From Semisulcospira habei (taxonomy: Eukaryota > Mollusca > Gastropoda > Semisulcospiridae): a stretch of DNA of 64,000 bases. Both the position numbers and the translations under genes were made by a program. The stretch covers positions 74,258,727-74,322,726 of the forward strand of contig BTPG01000006.1 in assembly GCA_036245525.1 (NCBI GenBank), in the 5' to 3' direction. The number at the start of each line of letters is the position of its first letter. The first letter of the stretch is position 1. Below, piece after piece: positions 44,723-53,175 of the stretch. The notes beneath the pieces were generated by a model that saw nothing but the letters and a program-made list of their open reading frames with translations, was not told the DNA's origin and did not search any database.

Positions 44723-45688
44723 CCCATATCCATCGGTATACGCCCGCGTGCGTACACACCCATTTCCATCGGAATACTCCGCCGCGCGTAGGCCCCCCTT
44801 TCCGACGGTATACTCGCCGACGCGTAGTTTAGGTGGTTCCCCTGTGTCCCTCTGTGTACACGTAAACCCCTACTTCCCATGACATCACAGGTTAGTGCTC
44901 TAAACGTCATCGAAATATGTGCACTTTTCCCAGTTCCGACCGAGAATTTGCCGGAAGTTGTAAGCCTTTTTTACGCTAATTTTCGCCGCGTGTTAGAGTG
45001 AATACATCGAGCATGATTGCCGAGCCAGGTGAGAGAGAGGATGTGAGCGATACAAGCGGCGATTTTGAATTAGATCCTGACGACAACATATTAGGGGAAG
45101 ATGAAGAGTTGGTGGAGATTCAAGATGTACAAGTTTACGATGAGTTGAGTGATTTAGTTCGTCAAATTTTCGGCGATAGTGAGGAAGACAACGATGATTT
45201 TCCTGGGTTTCAAGATGGCTGGCAACGTGACAATTTTATTCCTTGCGTCAATAGAAAATGTGTAGTTTTCAAACCACTTGATGGATTTCATTCATTCTTT
45301 TTTTATTAGGCAGAAAATAGAAGTGTGTATATTTTACAGGCATATATGCTGCAGTGATTTTGGATCCTTCTATTGAAATAATGTATTTGAACACAAGGTA
45401 TGTGAACATTTTTGCAATAAACTCACTTTTACACTAAAATGTTTTTTTTCTGTTTTCTTTTTCTCAGTTTATTTTTACATGGATAGCTAGTATATTCAAT
45501 GCTGAATCTGCTGATATGCAACACGTAATGTTTTAGGGTGGTGTTGAGACTGTTTTAAGCCTTTTATACAACTACCACTCGTGCACTAAAATTTCCTAAA
45601 AAAACGGTCAGCTCTGAGCAGGCACTCTCTGTAAGGCCTCTTAGCTCACAGAGTGCCTGACTGGAAGTGTCTTCCAGATGGATATGGG
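44723..45688 (+). mobile_element. piggyBac-like element, internally deleted
   Basis: Flanked by ttaa at 44719-44722 and 45689-45692, with perfect 12-base inverted ends cccatatccatc and gatggatatggg; CCC ends with a TTAA duplication are the piggyBac hallmark. Subterminal repeats occur at the left (catcggtatacgcccg, catttccatcggaatac, cgacggtatactcgcc). A hairpin (caggcactctctgt / acagagtgcctg) lies at 45620-45659. At 966 bases with only an N-terminal coding fragment it is non-autonomous. Confidence 0.85.
45013..45309 (+). CDS. piggyBac-like transposase N-terminal fragment
   Basis: The ATG at 45013 (MIAEPGEREDVSDTSG) opens 98 codons of very acidic sequence (LDPDDNILGEDEELVEIQD, FGDSEEDNDDFPGFQDGW). 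Acidic N-termini of this type precede the catalytic domain in piggyBac transposases. No DDD catalytic core follows; the frame ends HSFFFY within the internal deletion. The identification rests mainly on the element's TTAA and CCC ends. Confidence 0.5.
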   Translation: MIAEPGEREDVSDTSGDFELDPDDNILGEDEELVEIQDVQVYDELSDLVRQIFGDSEEDNDDFPGFQDGWQRDNFIPCVNRKCVVFKPLDGFHSFFFY

Positions 45689-46407
45689 TTAACAAATCTT
45701 GACACAAGCAAACCAGTGTGGTTAACTAATGGGATTGATAATCGTGATGGTAGCAAGGCTGCAGCTATCCATGAAATGTTCTATACAGTAAAATGGTTTA
45801 ATGTAACAGATGATATATATAATAAAGTAATTTTTGATGGTAAGACTGAAGCTATACCACCTGGGTATTATGACTTTTGTACTATAGCTGAATGGTTTCA
45901 AAGTAAATTTAAAATTAAAGCAACTTTAAATCCAGCTAACCTACTTGTTACATTAGAATTTCTGAAACAAGATTGGTTAAAAATTTCAGATAGATTTGCA
46001 TATTTACTTGGATTTTATATTGACGAAGATTGGTGGAGATCAGATGATTTAGATGAAGCTATGTCTGGTATTATAACAATGAAGACCAAAAAACTTAAAA
46101 TAACTGGAAAACGCCCTGTCAATTTGTCAGTACACACAGTACTAAATGTTTATTTGAAAGAACTGAACACAACTGAGAATGTACACAATGGAAAGCCTTC
46201 AACTTTGTTGAGATGCTTACCAACTGGAACTGCACCCTATTGTGAAAGTGTGGTTGTTAGATTTCCTAATTTGCAGTTTAAGAAATTAGGTTCTAGTTTC
46301 TTTGAGTCACTGAGTATATCTGTAACTAATCAGGATGACAAACCAGTTCTTATGCATGATTTTAGTGTTGTGTTGGAAATTAAATAATTTTATTTTTGTT
46401 TATAAAA

Positions 46408-47286
46408 ATGAGTGGTCTTGGTCCAAAGCCTAGAATCATACCAGTTGCGTGTCCAGTAACAGAGTTGAAAGATTTGGCAGACGTACAGGATTTTGAGAAG
46501 GAAGGAGAAATTGGAGAAATATATGGTTTTGAACTTGATTTAAATGGCATGTACAAGAGGAAAGTAATTGTTGACATGAAAGACGGTGAAAAACAGATTC
46601 CTAAACTTGGTCAGCTTTGTGATGTTACTGTACCTACTCCACCTGTAAATAATGCGCCTTACAACTTAATACATGTGGGAAATAAGTGGGTGGTCTCACC
46701 TGTACCGGCACCAGCACCAACAATTGACTGGGACATAAAGATTGAATTTATTAGTCCTTATGTATACACTGATGACGAAGGTGCCTTAGTGTTTAGGAAG
46801 GTTGTTAACTCGGGGCCGCTTATTGTAAGTCTTGTTCCAAGCTTTGCCCCAGACGACAATAGCAGAGAAAAACTGAAAGTTGAAAATTATGAGAGACGGA
46901 GATATCTTCTTACACATAGGAAGGGTAGGTCTGATGCGAAGGTCGTGTTTGCACCAATAAACTTTTCCATCGCAAGAGAAGCGACAATAGTATTTGAAAT
47001 TATCATGAGATCAGTAACTACTGCTAAAGAGGCTCAAATTGCACAAGGAATTAAACTTACATGGAATGAAACAGTAACAGAATCATCAAAGGTCTTTATT
47101 GCCATTACAAAAAATAATGATGTTATTAATGTTTTGAGCAGTGTTCCAGCTGTCAAGGTGGTGGTCGACAAAGCAACTTTTGTTCGTCTAACTTACATAA
47201 ACCTTGAACACATTGATCTTGTTGCATTTTATTATGCTAACAAATTGTATACTTTTGAAGAGTTGCAAAATGTAATTGCTGATTAA
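46408..47286 (+). CDS. Polinton hypothetical protein, 292 aa
   Basis: The ATG at 46408 (MSGLGPKPRIIPVACPVTEL) follows ataaaaatg and is preferred to the longer frame. It has a Pro/Ala linker at about 104-111 (PVPAPAPT), then a beta-rich half (WDIKIEFISPYVYTDDEGAL, PLIVSLVPSF, KVVFAPINFSIAREATIVFE, VRLTYINLEHIDLVAFYYAN). Frame intact. No family recognised. The beta-rich C-terminal half, and its place 20 bases after the penton-like gene, make a capsid-associated or receptor-binding role conceivable but unproved. Confidence 0.6.
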   Translation: MSGLGPKPRIIPVACPVTELKDLADVQDFEKEGEIGEIYGFELDLNGMYKRKVIVDMKDGEKQIPKLGQLCDVTVPTPPVNNAPYNLIHVGNKWVVSPVPAPAPTIDWDIKIEFISPYVYTDDEGALVFRKVVNSGPLIVSLVPSFAPDDNSREKLKVENYERRRYLLTHRKGRSDAKVVFAPINFSIAREATIVFEIIMRSVTTAKEAQIAQGIKLTWNETVTESSKVFIAITKNNDVINVLSSVPAVKVVVDKATFVRLTYINLEHIDLVAFYYANKLYTFEELQNVIAD

Positions 47287-47315
47287 ATTTTAAAAAAATA
47301 TTTGTTAATAAAAAA

Positions 47316-48002
47316 ATGGTAAAATTCTATCCAGTACTACCGACGCTTGAGCCGACTGAAACAAATGTGATGACTAAAACAACACTTGCACCTGATCCAC
47401 ATATGCCAATTGCTTCAGATAAAACATTACCATCAGATGCATTCAGATTAAATAATATTACAGAGGCAATTAAATATTTGGAAAGTGAAGAGACGAGGTA
47501 CTCCAGATGTAAAAGGAGGTATAAGTCAGTATTTAATTCTGTTCAAAACACTTCTATGGCTATTGGTGCAGTTTCGGCCGGATTATCTGTAGGAGGTATA
47601 GCTCTGTTCGCCACAGGAATTGGAAGTTTCGCTGGAATAGCAATTGAGGCAGTTAGCGTTGCTACATGCCTAGCATGCTTTGGTTTGGAGGCCTTAAACA
47701 AGAGGTTTCACACGAAATTACAGAAACATGAAGCATTGAGTACGCTTGCTGGTGCAAAGCTGAGCAGTATGAAACTTATTATCAGTAAGGCATTGAACGA
47801 TAATTTTATTGATGACGAAGAATTTAAGCGGGTCCAGGATGATTTAAATAATTACAAAAAACAAAAGTCTGAAATCCAGAATAAAATGCGTAGTCAATCT
47901 CCCGTGAATATTGAAGAACTGAAGGCTAGTTTTTTAGCGGAAGGAAAAAAGATCGGTGTTCAGGAAACCACAGAAAAACTACACAATCTTTTAAACAAAT
48001 AA
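47316..48002 (+). CDS. Polinton membrane-active-like protein, 228 aa
   Basis: N-terminal 55 residues are Pro/Thr-rich. Then come a helical segment (TEAIKYLESEETRYSRCKRR) and a long Gly/Ala/Ser hydrophobic region at about 83-127 (TSMAIGAVSAGLSVGGIALF, IGSFAGIAIEAVSVATC), followed by LNKRFHTKLQKHEALSTLAG, KLSSMKLIISKALND and DDEEFKRVQDDLNNYKKQK. Frame intact. I recall similar proteins, with a glycine-rich hydrophobic segment followed by a KHe.l..LA.sKL..i..lIskAl.D pattern, in invertebrate mobile elements. Function unknown; the hydrophobic region could permeabilise or anchor in membranes. Confidence 0.65.
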   Translation: MVKFYPVLPTLEPTETNVMTKTTLAPDPHMPIASDKTLPSDAFRLNNITEAIKYLESEETRYSRCKRRYKSVFNSVQNTSMAIGAVSAGLSVGGIALFATGIGSFAGIAIEAVSVATCLACFGLEALNKRFHTKLQKHEALSTLAGAKLSSMKLIISKALNDNFIDDEEFKRVQDDLNNYKKQKSEIQNKMRSQSPVNIEELKASFLAEGKKIGVQETTEKLHNLLNK

Positions 48003-48480
48003 AAATCAGATTTGGTAATCAATCAATATTTTTGTCATATGCTTCACAGAGAGATGACACGTCATTTACACCACTTGTGCCTGATTGTTTAGCCCCATCA
48101 GCACCACCACCTGAGTATTACTAAGAAAAAAAAGTTTTTTTATTGTCCTTGTATCTTGATAAAACTGTCTCAGTATACGTGACTAGAGTCAAGTTGTTAT
48201 TAAGTACTTGTAAGTAATTAGGGTAAGTAATTAATAAGTTCTTAATGGTAAGTAGTTAATAAGTTCCTATTGTAACTCACTTTAAGGTAACCTAAAGTTA
48301 GTTGTAACTTAAAATTAAAACAAAACTTATCTTTAGGTGATGTTTCTTAACACATAAATCCATTTCTAGCAAAACACATCTTGCTTTCAAAATGACAACA
48401 CAACCTGTAAAGACGGCTGCATCCAGCAAACTAGTCAGCCTAAGCTGAGACCACTCATGACGCTAAGCAAACACCCTTTG
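48003..48480 (+). other. Polinton right noncoding part with a possible PPxY-ending frame
   Basis: A frame open from about 47932 and ending at TAA 48121-48123 reads SFTPLVPDCLAPSAPPPEYY at its end, but has no ATG in view. It overlaps the previous gene in another frame. A-rich runs and repeats of taagtaattaataagttc (48190-48270) follow up to the terminal repeat. Confidence 0.3.
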
Positions 48481-49384
48481 TTAGTTCCAAGGCACGCCAC
48501 AAGTCCTGTTCCTGTTCAAACTGGTTTGTTCATGTCTGATTTCGAGTGCAGAATAAAATCAGCAGACAAAACCAGGCAGTCTAACAAGCAGAGATATAAA
48601 ACACCACTCTTACCACTTTTGACTATCACTTTATGTGTATGCATGGAGTGCTGTGCCAACATCAAGTTAAAGCTTTTGTGTATGACCCAGCAGTTTTCCC
48701 AGGTACAAACTCGGTCAGCACTTTCTCAAGTGGTATCTAATAACAGTCAGGCCCAGCACCTCGAGTGCTGTATAAACAGTCATGCAGCTTCTCAAGTACT
48801 TTGTAAACACAGCCATGTAGTTTCTCCAGTGTATTAAATAATAACAGTCAACATTAAACACCCCGAGTCAGGTTCATCAGTGCTTGTAATGTTGACATAA
48901 GCACGGGCCTCTCTTTGTGAAAAAGGGGTGGGGTTGTCTGTGATTTTACATTAAATGGAAAAGCGAGAAGGAGTGTGGTACATATCGTGACGGGTGGCCA
49001 TATGAGATTTCGGTTTTATAGAGCAATCTAGTCCCGACATGAAAATGTGAATAATTGCAGCGCATTTATGGTATATCTGAATAGAGGTGGATGTCTTTCA
49101 GACAAGCGTAGACATGAGGTGTTTGTGTATGTGATAGCTCCAGGGTTACCAGCATGGGGGGGGGGGGGGGGGGGGGGGGGAACACAATGACTGAGTTAAC
49201 CCCTTAAGTATTATTTTTGATTTTCATAAAATTGTGGTTTAAATAATAATGATTTAGGGGTAACTTCCAATGGTATTTACTCTGTGCCGGGGACATAGAA
49301 AATGGAGAGTCAAAAAGTTATAATTAAGGGGTTAACTCAGTCATTATGATAATGGAGCTTTAATCCGCTCAGTATTACTATCTC
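48481..49384 (-). repeat. Polinton right terminal inverted repeat
   Basis: Inverse complement of 30663-31493, ending ...cagtattactatctc before ttgtga. It contains the 160-base palindrome-ended block at 49186-49345 and a long G tract at 49156-49180 that matches the C tract of the left repeat. About 130 extra bases relative to the left repeat lie near 48560-48690. The 126-codon open frame at 48457-48837 crosses the repeat boundary and is not considered real. Confidence 0.9.
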
Positions 49385-49390
49385 TTGTGA

Positions 49391-49782
49391 GCCGAAGACA
49401 AATTTCCATTTTATACTAATATATTTAATGGACAATAAAGATTTTTGAATTGAATTGACTCAGGCACTATCCTGCAGTGATCATGGTCAATCCATCTCTA
49501 TCCCTAGTGCTAAAGATCGTAAAACACAGCATTCACACATTCGCCCTTACAACACTACAGCATAAGAAGGATCAATCGTAAGAGATAATGGGTAGAGCCA
49601 GATTCACTTGATGCCATGGAAAGCATCAAGCTTTTCTAGCACAAGCCTCGAATTATCAAGGCCATCCATCTCCTAATGCAGTGTAACCCTTTCGCTGTTG
49701 TAGCCCTATCGGTCATGATGATTTCTGCAGGACAAAAAGCGCTACTGACAGCCAAGGGTTTAATGAATAGCCTGACACTGAC
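49391..49782. other. ABCG intron 5, right end
   Basis: A small MITE relic with ends aaccctttcgctg and cagccaagggttt lies at about 49686-49762. The related sequences at 28770 and 53278 share tcatgatgattcctgYagga. No other feature. Confidence 0.5.
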
Positions 49783-49944
49783 CTGTCCCTCACAAAGAAG
49801 AAGCAGATTGTGGAAAGTAAAGAACATCTGACTGGATGGTTGGTGAATTGTCATCACCACTGTCTTTTGATGTAGTTCAGTGATGGTGCGCATCGTTCGA
49901 ACCAGGCTGAATGCTGTGCTGTAGTCCAAGCCTGAAGTTGGCTC
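49783..49944 (-). CDS. ABCG transporter exon 5 (Walker B end, H-loop)
   Basis: A 162-base, phase-0 exon (acceptor gtttag, donor gtcagt). It begins EPTSGLDYSTAFSLVRTM, completing the Walker B/D-loop started by exon 4, and contains VVMTIHQPSSQMFF with the H-loop His, ending LLLLCEGQ. The catalytic Glu is the first codon. These are diagnostic of ABCG half-transporters. The Polinton lies in the intron immediately downstream. Confidence 0.95.
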
Positions 49945-51091
49945 CTAAACAAAAAGCATGCTGTTATACTTGCAAAAAATCATAAAAGTCTTGTGAATAG
50001 AGGACACATCCATCCCTTACAGGTGAAAATTGTAAAAACTAATAGCTAGGGTTTGAGATATACTGGTGAGAACTCTACCCCAAACATAATCAATGCTGAG
50101 ATCTCATACTGTTTGTGGGGAGTGCTCCCCAGACAATTCCACTCCCACTCCGGAGTATGCCACAAGCACACTTCTACTCAAATGAGATGCTAAGCATCTC
50201 ATTTGAATAGAAGTGTACTCGTGGCAGACTCTCTGAGTGGGTCTATCTGAGGAGTGCTCCCCTAAAAGCTATGGGGAAACACTACAGAGAATACCATAAT
50301 GCATACTGACAAGCAAAACAAATGTGACATTTCTGGAGCCATCAGAAACGCTGCTCCAAAACTGTTGCATTTCTTTTGCTCATCAGTATAAGTGGCTGGG
50401 ACTCTAATATGCAACGAAAAGATAACTGAGGAAAACGGGATCCACATTCCTGTGCAAGTTAGTCTATAGATCTGTAAGGCCCAAAATTAACCCTGTGACA
50501 GCTGATGTAGTTACGCATCTAACAAATGTGAAAGCTTATCTCCTCCACTGTCTGGAGCAGCAAGGTAACACAATCATAGATGCGCACAGCACACTTGATA
50601 CACTGGGTCAGTAAATATTCTGTCCTAAATTATACATGTATTATTAACCCATTTAGCCCCAGAGCCCTACAGCAGGAGATGGACTGATCATGATAATTCA
50701 AAGGTAGTGCCAGATTAGCTGAGCGCCTTAAGGCGCTGAGCTAATCTGGCACTACCCTTGACTTATCATGGTCAATCCATCTCCGGCAACTGGTACATAG
50801 TTGTTAAATGACACTTTGGGAAAAGTGCCCTTGGGTTTAAATGGGTTAAATATATGATAGGCAAAATGTGAAATTTGCCATGTGTGATATCCATTCCTTA
50901 CATGTTTTAACTAACCATTTATACCATAATCTTATATTTTATTTGTTTTTTAATGACTGGGAATTGTGCCATAAATTATCCCTTTTGGGACAACAATTAA
51001 ATCACCTTGACTTTTTCTTCGGCCAGTATGCCGATTTCACTTTACAGAAGGAATCAATGTCATGACATAGAAGTACTGGTGTTGTACTTAC
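49945..51091. repeat. ABCG intron 4: foldback repeats
   Basis: 50116-50265 is a large imperfect palindrome (ggggagtgctcccc..., centre gagatgctaagcatctcat). 50646-50846 is a complete ~200-bp foldback MITE, in the variant with gctaatctggcactaccctt arms. The rest is unassigned. Confidence 0.7.
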
Positions 51092-51192
51092 ATCCATGAA
51101 AATGACAGCTGGATCAGTGATGAGTTCACAAGCAATGCTGGCACGCTTCTTCTCTCCCCCAGACAGACCACGGCACCATGCATCCCCCAATA
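51092..51192 (-). CDS. ABCG transporter exon 4 (ABC signature, Walker B)
   Basis: A 101-base exon with acceptor gtcggcag and donor gtaagt. It reads (I)[18 protein letters not shown] then [15 protein letters not shown]: the LSGGE signature followed by the hydrophobic Walker B strand. The first two bases complete an Ile codon begun in exon 3. It ends in phase 0, directly continued by EPTSGLD in exon 5. Confidence 0.95.
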
Positions 51193-51853
51193 CTGCCGAC
51201 AGAAAGTTGTAAATTTAATAATACATCATAGGTGAAAGAAATCAGAGAAAATCTTTTAGTTTAAGTTGTATGGTGTCTGTCAGAAATAACGTTTCATAAT
51301 ACCCTTTTTTTCACAATAGACAATACATCCCCGCATTTCTTTTTTCATTCTTCCTTAAGACTTGCCTATTGTCAAATGAAGGCCATGTACATTTTACACT
51401 TAACCCATTATATCCAGAAGCTGATTTTGTAAAATTTGTTTATTGTCCTATGAAGGCTATGTTACAGATTTGGAGATGGACCAACTGGTTTAGTTCAAGG
51501 GTGGTGCCAGAATAGCTTGGCGCCAGAGGCGCCAAGCTATTCTGGCACCACCCTTGAACTATCAGTCAAATGTATTTCGAGCAATTTGGTCTATCAGGAT
51601 GAAAAGGGTTAAGCCATCTATAAAATGACAGCTCATAAGATACTGAGAACGTGTAGCCAGACAACGAAAAATATGCATTTGTTACATGTGATGTGTCAGT
51701 GTCCTTATGAGTATTTCCACATTTCAATTTCAGTCTCACTTAGTTTTTTTGCATAAACGCACATACAAATACACAACTGGATGAAACAGGTGCGCTACGT
51801 AAATATTTAAAAAGAAATAGATATTTTTTGAAAACAAGTTTTAAGCCACTCAC
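51193..51853. repeat. ABCG intron 3: foldback MITE
   Basis: 51402-51610 is a complete ~200-bp foldback MITE with the near-perfect central hairpin gccagaatagcttggcgcc / ggcgccaagctattctggc. Flanking intron sequence is otherwise unremarkable. Confidence 0.8.
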
Positions 51854-51959
51854 TTGTGTCCAGACACTTCCTGATGTCCAGTTCATCAATAATCTGGTCC
51901 AATCTCTTCATCTTCTCTTTCTTGCTCATCTCATCAGGCAGACGCAACATGGCCGTGAA
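51854..51959 (-). CDS. ABCG transporter exon 3 (helical subdomain)
   Basis: A 106-base exon with acceptor gattgcag and donor gtgagtgg. It encodes FTAMLRLPDEMSKKEKMKRL then DQIIDELDIRKCLDT, the ABC helical segment between the Q-loop and signature, as in other ABCG proteins. It starts in phase 0 after exon 2 and ends with one base that joins exon 4. Confidence 0.9.
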
Positions 51960-52400
51960 CTGCAATCAAGAACGTGGTTGACAATTACAGCAATGTCCAT
52001 GACTGTATTTTCCCATTAAATCATTCAGCCCTGACACACTATAACATACTGCCCATGACAGTTCAAAGGTGGTGCCATATTAGCTTAATTGGCACAAGGA
52101 GCACCAATCTACTCTGGCATCACTATTATCATGGTCAGTCTATCTACTAAAATATTACGTAGTCTTCTAGAGGACAACTCCTACATTCAGATAATTTCAC
52201 CTTTGGGCTTAATGTGTTAACCCATTACATCCTGAGGCTGATTTTATTAAATCTGCTTATTATCCCATTACCAAGCTATTCTGACACCACCCTTGACCTA
52301 TCACAGTCAAATGTAATTCAAGCAATAGTGTACCACAATGAAAAGGGTTACACCTACTGCTCGACAGCTTTCATGATTTGCCATTACTAAGGAAACCCAC
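51960..52400. repeat. ABCG intron 2: two decayed MITE copies
   Basis: 52019-52219 is a diverged foldback MITE (gcccatgacagttcaaaggtggtgcc... gcatcactattatcatggtc). 52219-52349 is a second, internally deleted copy lacking most of the left hairpin arm. They are adjacent. Confidence 0.65.
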
Positions 52401-52570
52401 CGACAACGTTTCCCGCAGTGTCAGGTTGGGAAAGAAGACATCTTGCTGCAGAACATAGGACAGTTTTCTCTTCATGGCCTTGTTCATCAAGACTCCATTG
52501 ACCTTGACCTGTCCTGACTGATGAGGCTCACGGCCCGCGAGGGTGTCAAGCAGGGTGGTCTTTCCACCTC
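52401..52570 (-). CDS. ABCG transporter exon 2 (Walker A end, Q-loop)
   Basis: A 170-base exon with acceptor gattttcag and donor gtgggttt. It completes Walker A (…[15 protein letters not shown]), then gives [11 protein letters not shown] and the Q-loop [20 protein letters not shown]. It binds ATP with its partner half-transporter. The start phase matches exon 1 and it ends in phase 0. Confidence 0.95.
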
Positions 52571-52977
52571 CTGAAAATCAAGACGATGGTGGCAGATTTT
52601 AGTACCTTCCCAGTCAGTAAAGATGCGTGCCAAGGGAGGGTGGAAGGGGGGGGGGGGGGGGGGGGGAGAGTAATTGCTTATGGAGCGTGACAGATGCTGA
52701 TCAATTCAGCACTCTGCAATTGTACCACTTTAATTTACCCAGACCTTTCAACCATGGCATGCTATAGAAGGAGACTACTTTTCCCTGGATTGTGAACCAA
52801 GCTACCAGGGACGGGACCATGGCTCAAACTCATAAACGAGCTGTTCCCCTCGCCCTCTTTCGTTTTAATGTTGAGCTGCATGAGATAACGGGGCTCACAA
52901 AAAACCTTAGTCACAAATTCCTCCCTCTTCTATGCCTCTCATCCTCCTCCCCACACAAACAATGGCAATTTACTGAC
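52571..52977. other. ABCG intron 1 of the coding region, with poly-G tract
   Basis: A G tract at about 52643-52666. No repeat family or other gene recognised. Confidence 0.6.
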
Positions 52978-53175
52978 CACTAGCGCCCATGACAGCAAGC
53001 AGCTGACCCGGTCTGGCCACACCACTGATATTGTGAAGAATCGCCCGCTCTCCTTTTGTCACTCCGATGTTGGTAAACACAATTTCCATTTTCGGAGCAC
53101 TGGCCCCCTCCGATTCTACTACGTCGTCCATAGTTTTCAAAATGTCAAGATGTGATCAGCATGTAAAGAATAACT
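52978..53175 (-). CDS. ABCG transporter exon 1 (start codon, Walker A)
   Basis: The ATG is at 53131-53129 (MDDVVESEGASAPKMEIVF), with a leader from 53175 behind an acceptor-like tttatttcag, so a further 5' noncoding exon is likely. The exon encodes NIGVTKGERAILHNISGVAR, PGQLLAVMGASG and ends one base into the next Gly, splitting Walker A (GASGGGKTT) between exons 1 and 2. The N-terminus is short for the ABCG family, with no predicted signal peptide, as usual for half-transporters. Confidence 0.85.

Larger units (their letters stand above)
44707..46387 (+). pseudogene. Polinton probable penton-like minor capsid protein, split by piggyBac-like insert
   Basis: The ATG at 44707 is followed by three codons and then ttaa, where the 966-base insert begins. 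The same frame resumes at 45689 (second ttaa) and is open to 46387, giving about 235 residues before insertion. Sequence includes EMFYTVKWFNVTDDIY, IPPGYYDFCTIAEWFQSKF, FAYLLGFYIDEDWW and a C-terminal FKKLGSSFFESLSISV..D.KPVLMHDFSVVLEI. The ipxGyYdf, LLGF and C-terminal v.f.L.i patterns are those of single jelly-roll penton proteins in Polintons. The local frame could be read from a GTG at 45653, but that lies in the insert. Apart from the insert the frame looks intact. Confidence 0.65.
30663..49384. mobile_element. Polinton/Maverick virus-like DNA transposon, complete ends
   Basis: An 18,722-base element flanked by the 6-base direct repeat ttgtga (30657-30662 and 49385-49390), with terminal inverted repeats of 831 and 904 bases. 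It encodes the diagnostic Polinton set: integrase, protein-primed type B DNA polymerase, packaging ATPase, and probable major and minor capsid proteins, plus conserved-looking membrane and coiled-coil proteins. Blocks: plus strand 31.5-36.0 kb, minus 35.9-41.8, plus 41.8-43.0, minus 43.0-44.7, plus 44.7-48.0. It lies in ABCG intron 5. Several genes are broken by three SINE-like insertions, one piggyBac-like insertion and frameshifts, so this copy is not expected to be active. No adenovirus-type maturation protease was recognised. Confidence 0.93.
5241..53175 (-). other. Span of ABCG transporter gene (8 placed exons)
   Basis: The minus-strand exons are 52978-53175, 52401-52570, 51854-51959, 51092-51192, 49783-49944, 29368-29461, 28681-28744 and, more tentatively, 5241-5377. 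All have AG/GT borders and compatible codon phases. Joined, they read as an ABCG half-transporter N-terminal nucleotide-binding domain followed by the linker. The transmembrane half must lie beyond coordinate 1. Intron 5 is 20.3 kb because of a Polinton. Intron 7 is 23.3 kb, if exon 8 is right, because of LINE and LTR insertions. Confidence 0.8.

Noticed and set aside
45653..45688. GTG start for the penton-like gene
   Set aside because: These codons belong to the right end of the piggyBac-like insert; the original start is the ATG at 44707.
48457..48837. 126-codon open frame at the Polinton right end
   Set aside because: It crosses the inner boundary of the terminal repeat and has no counterpart in the left repeat.
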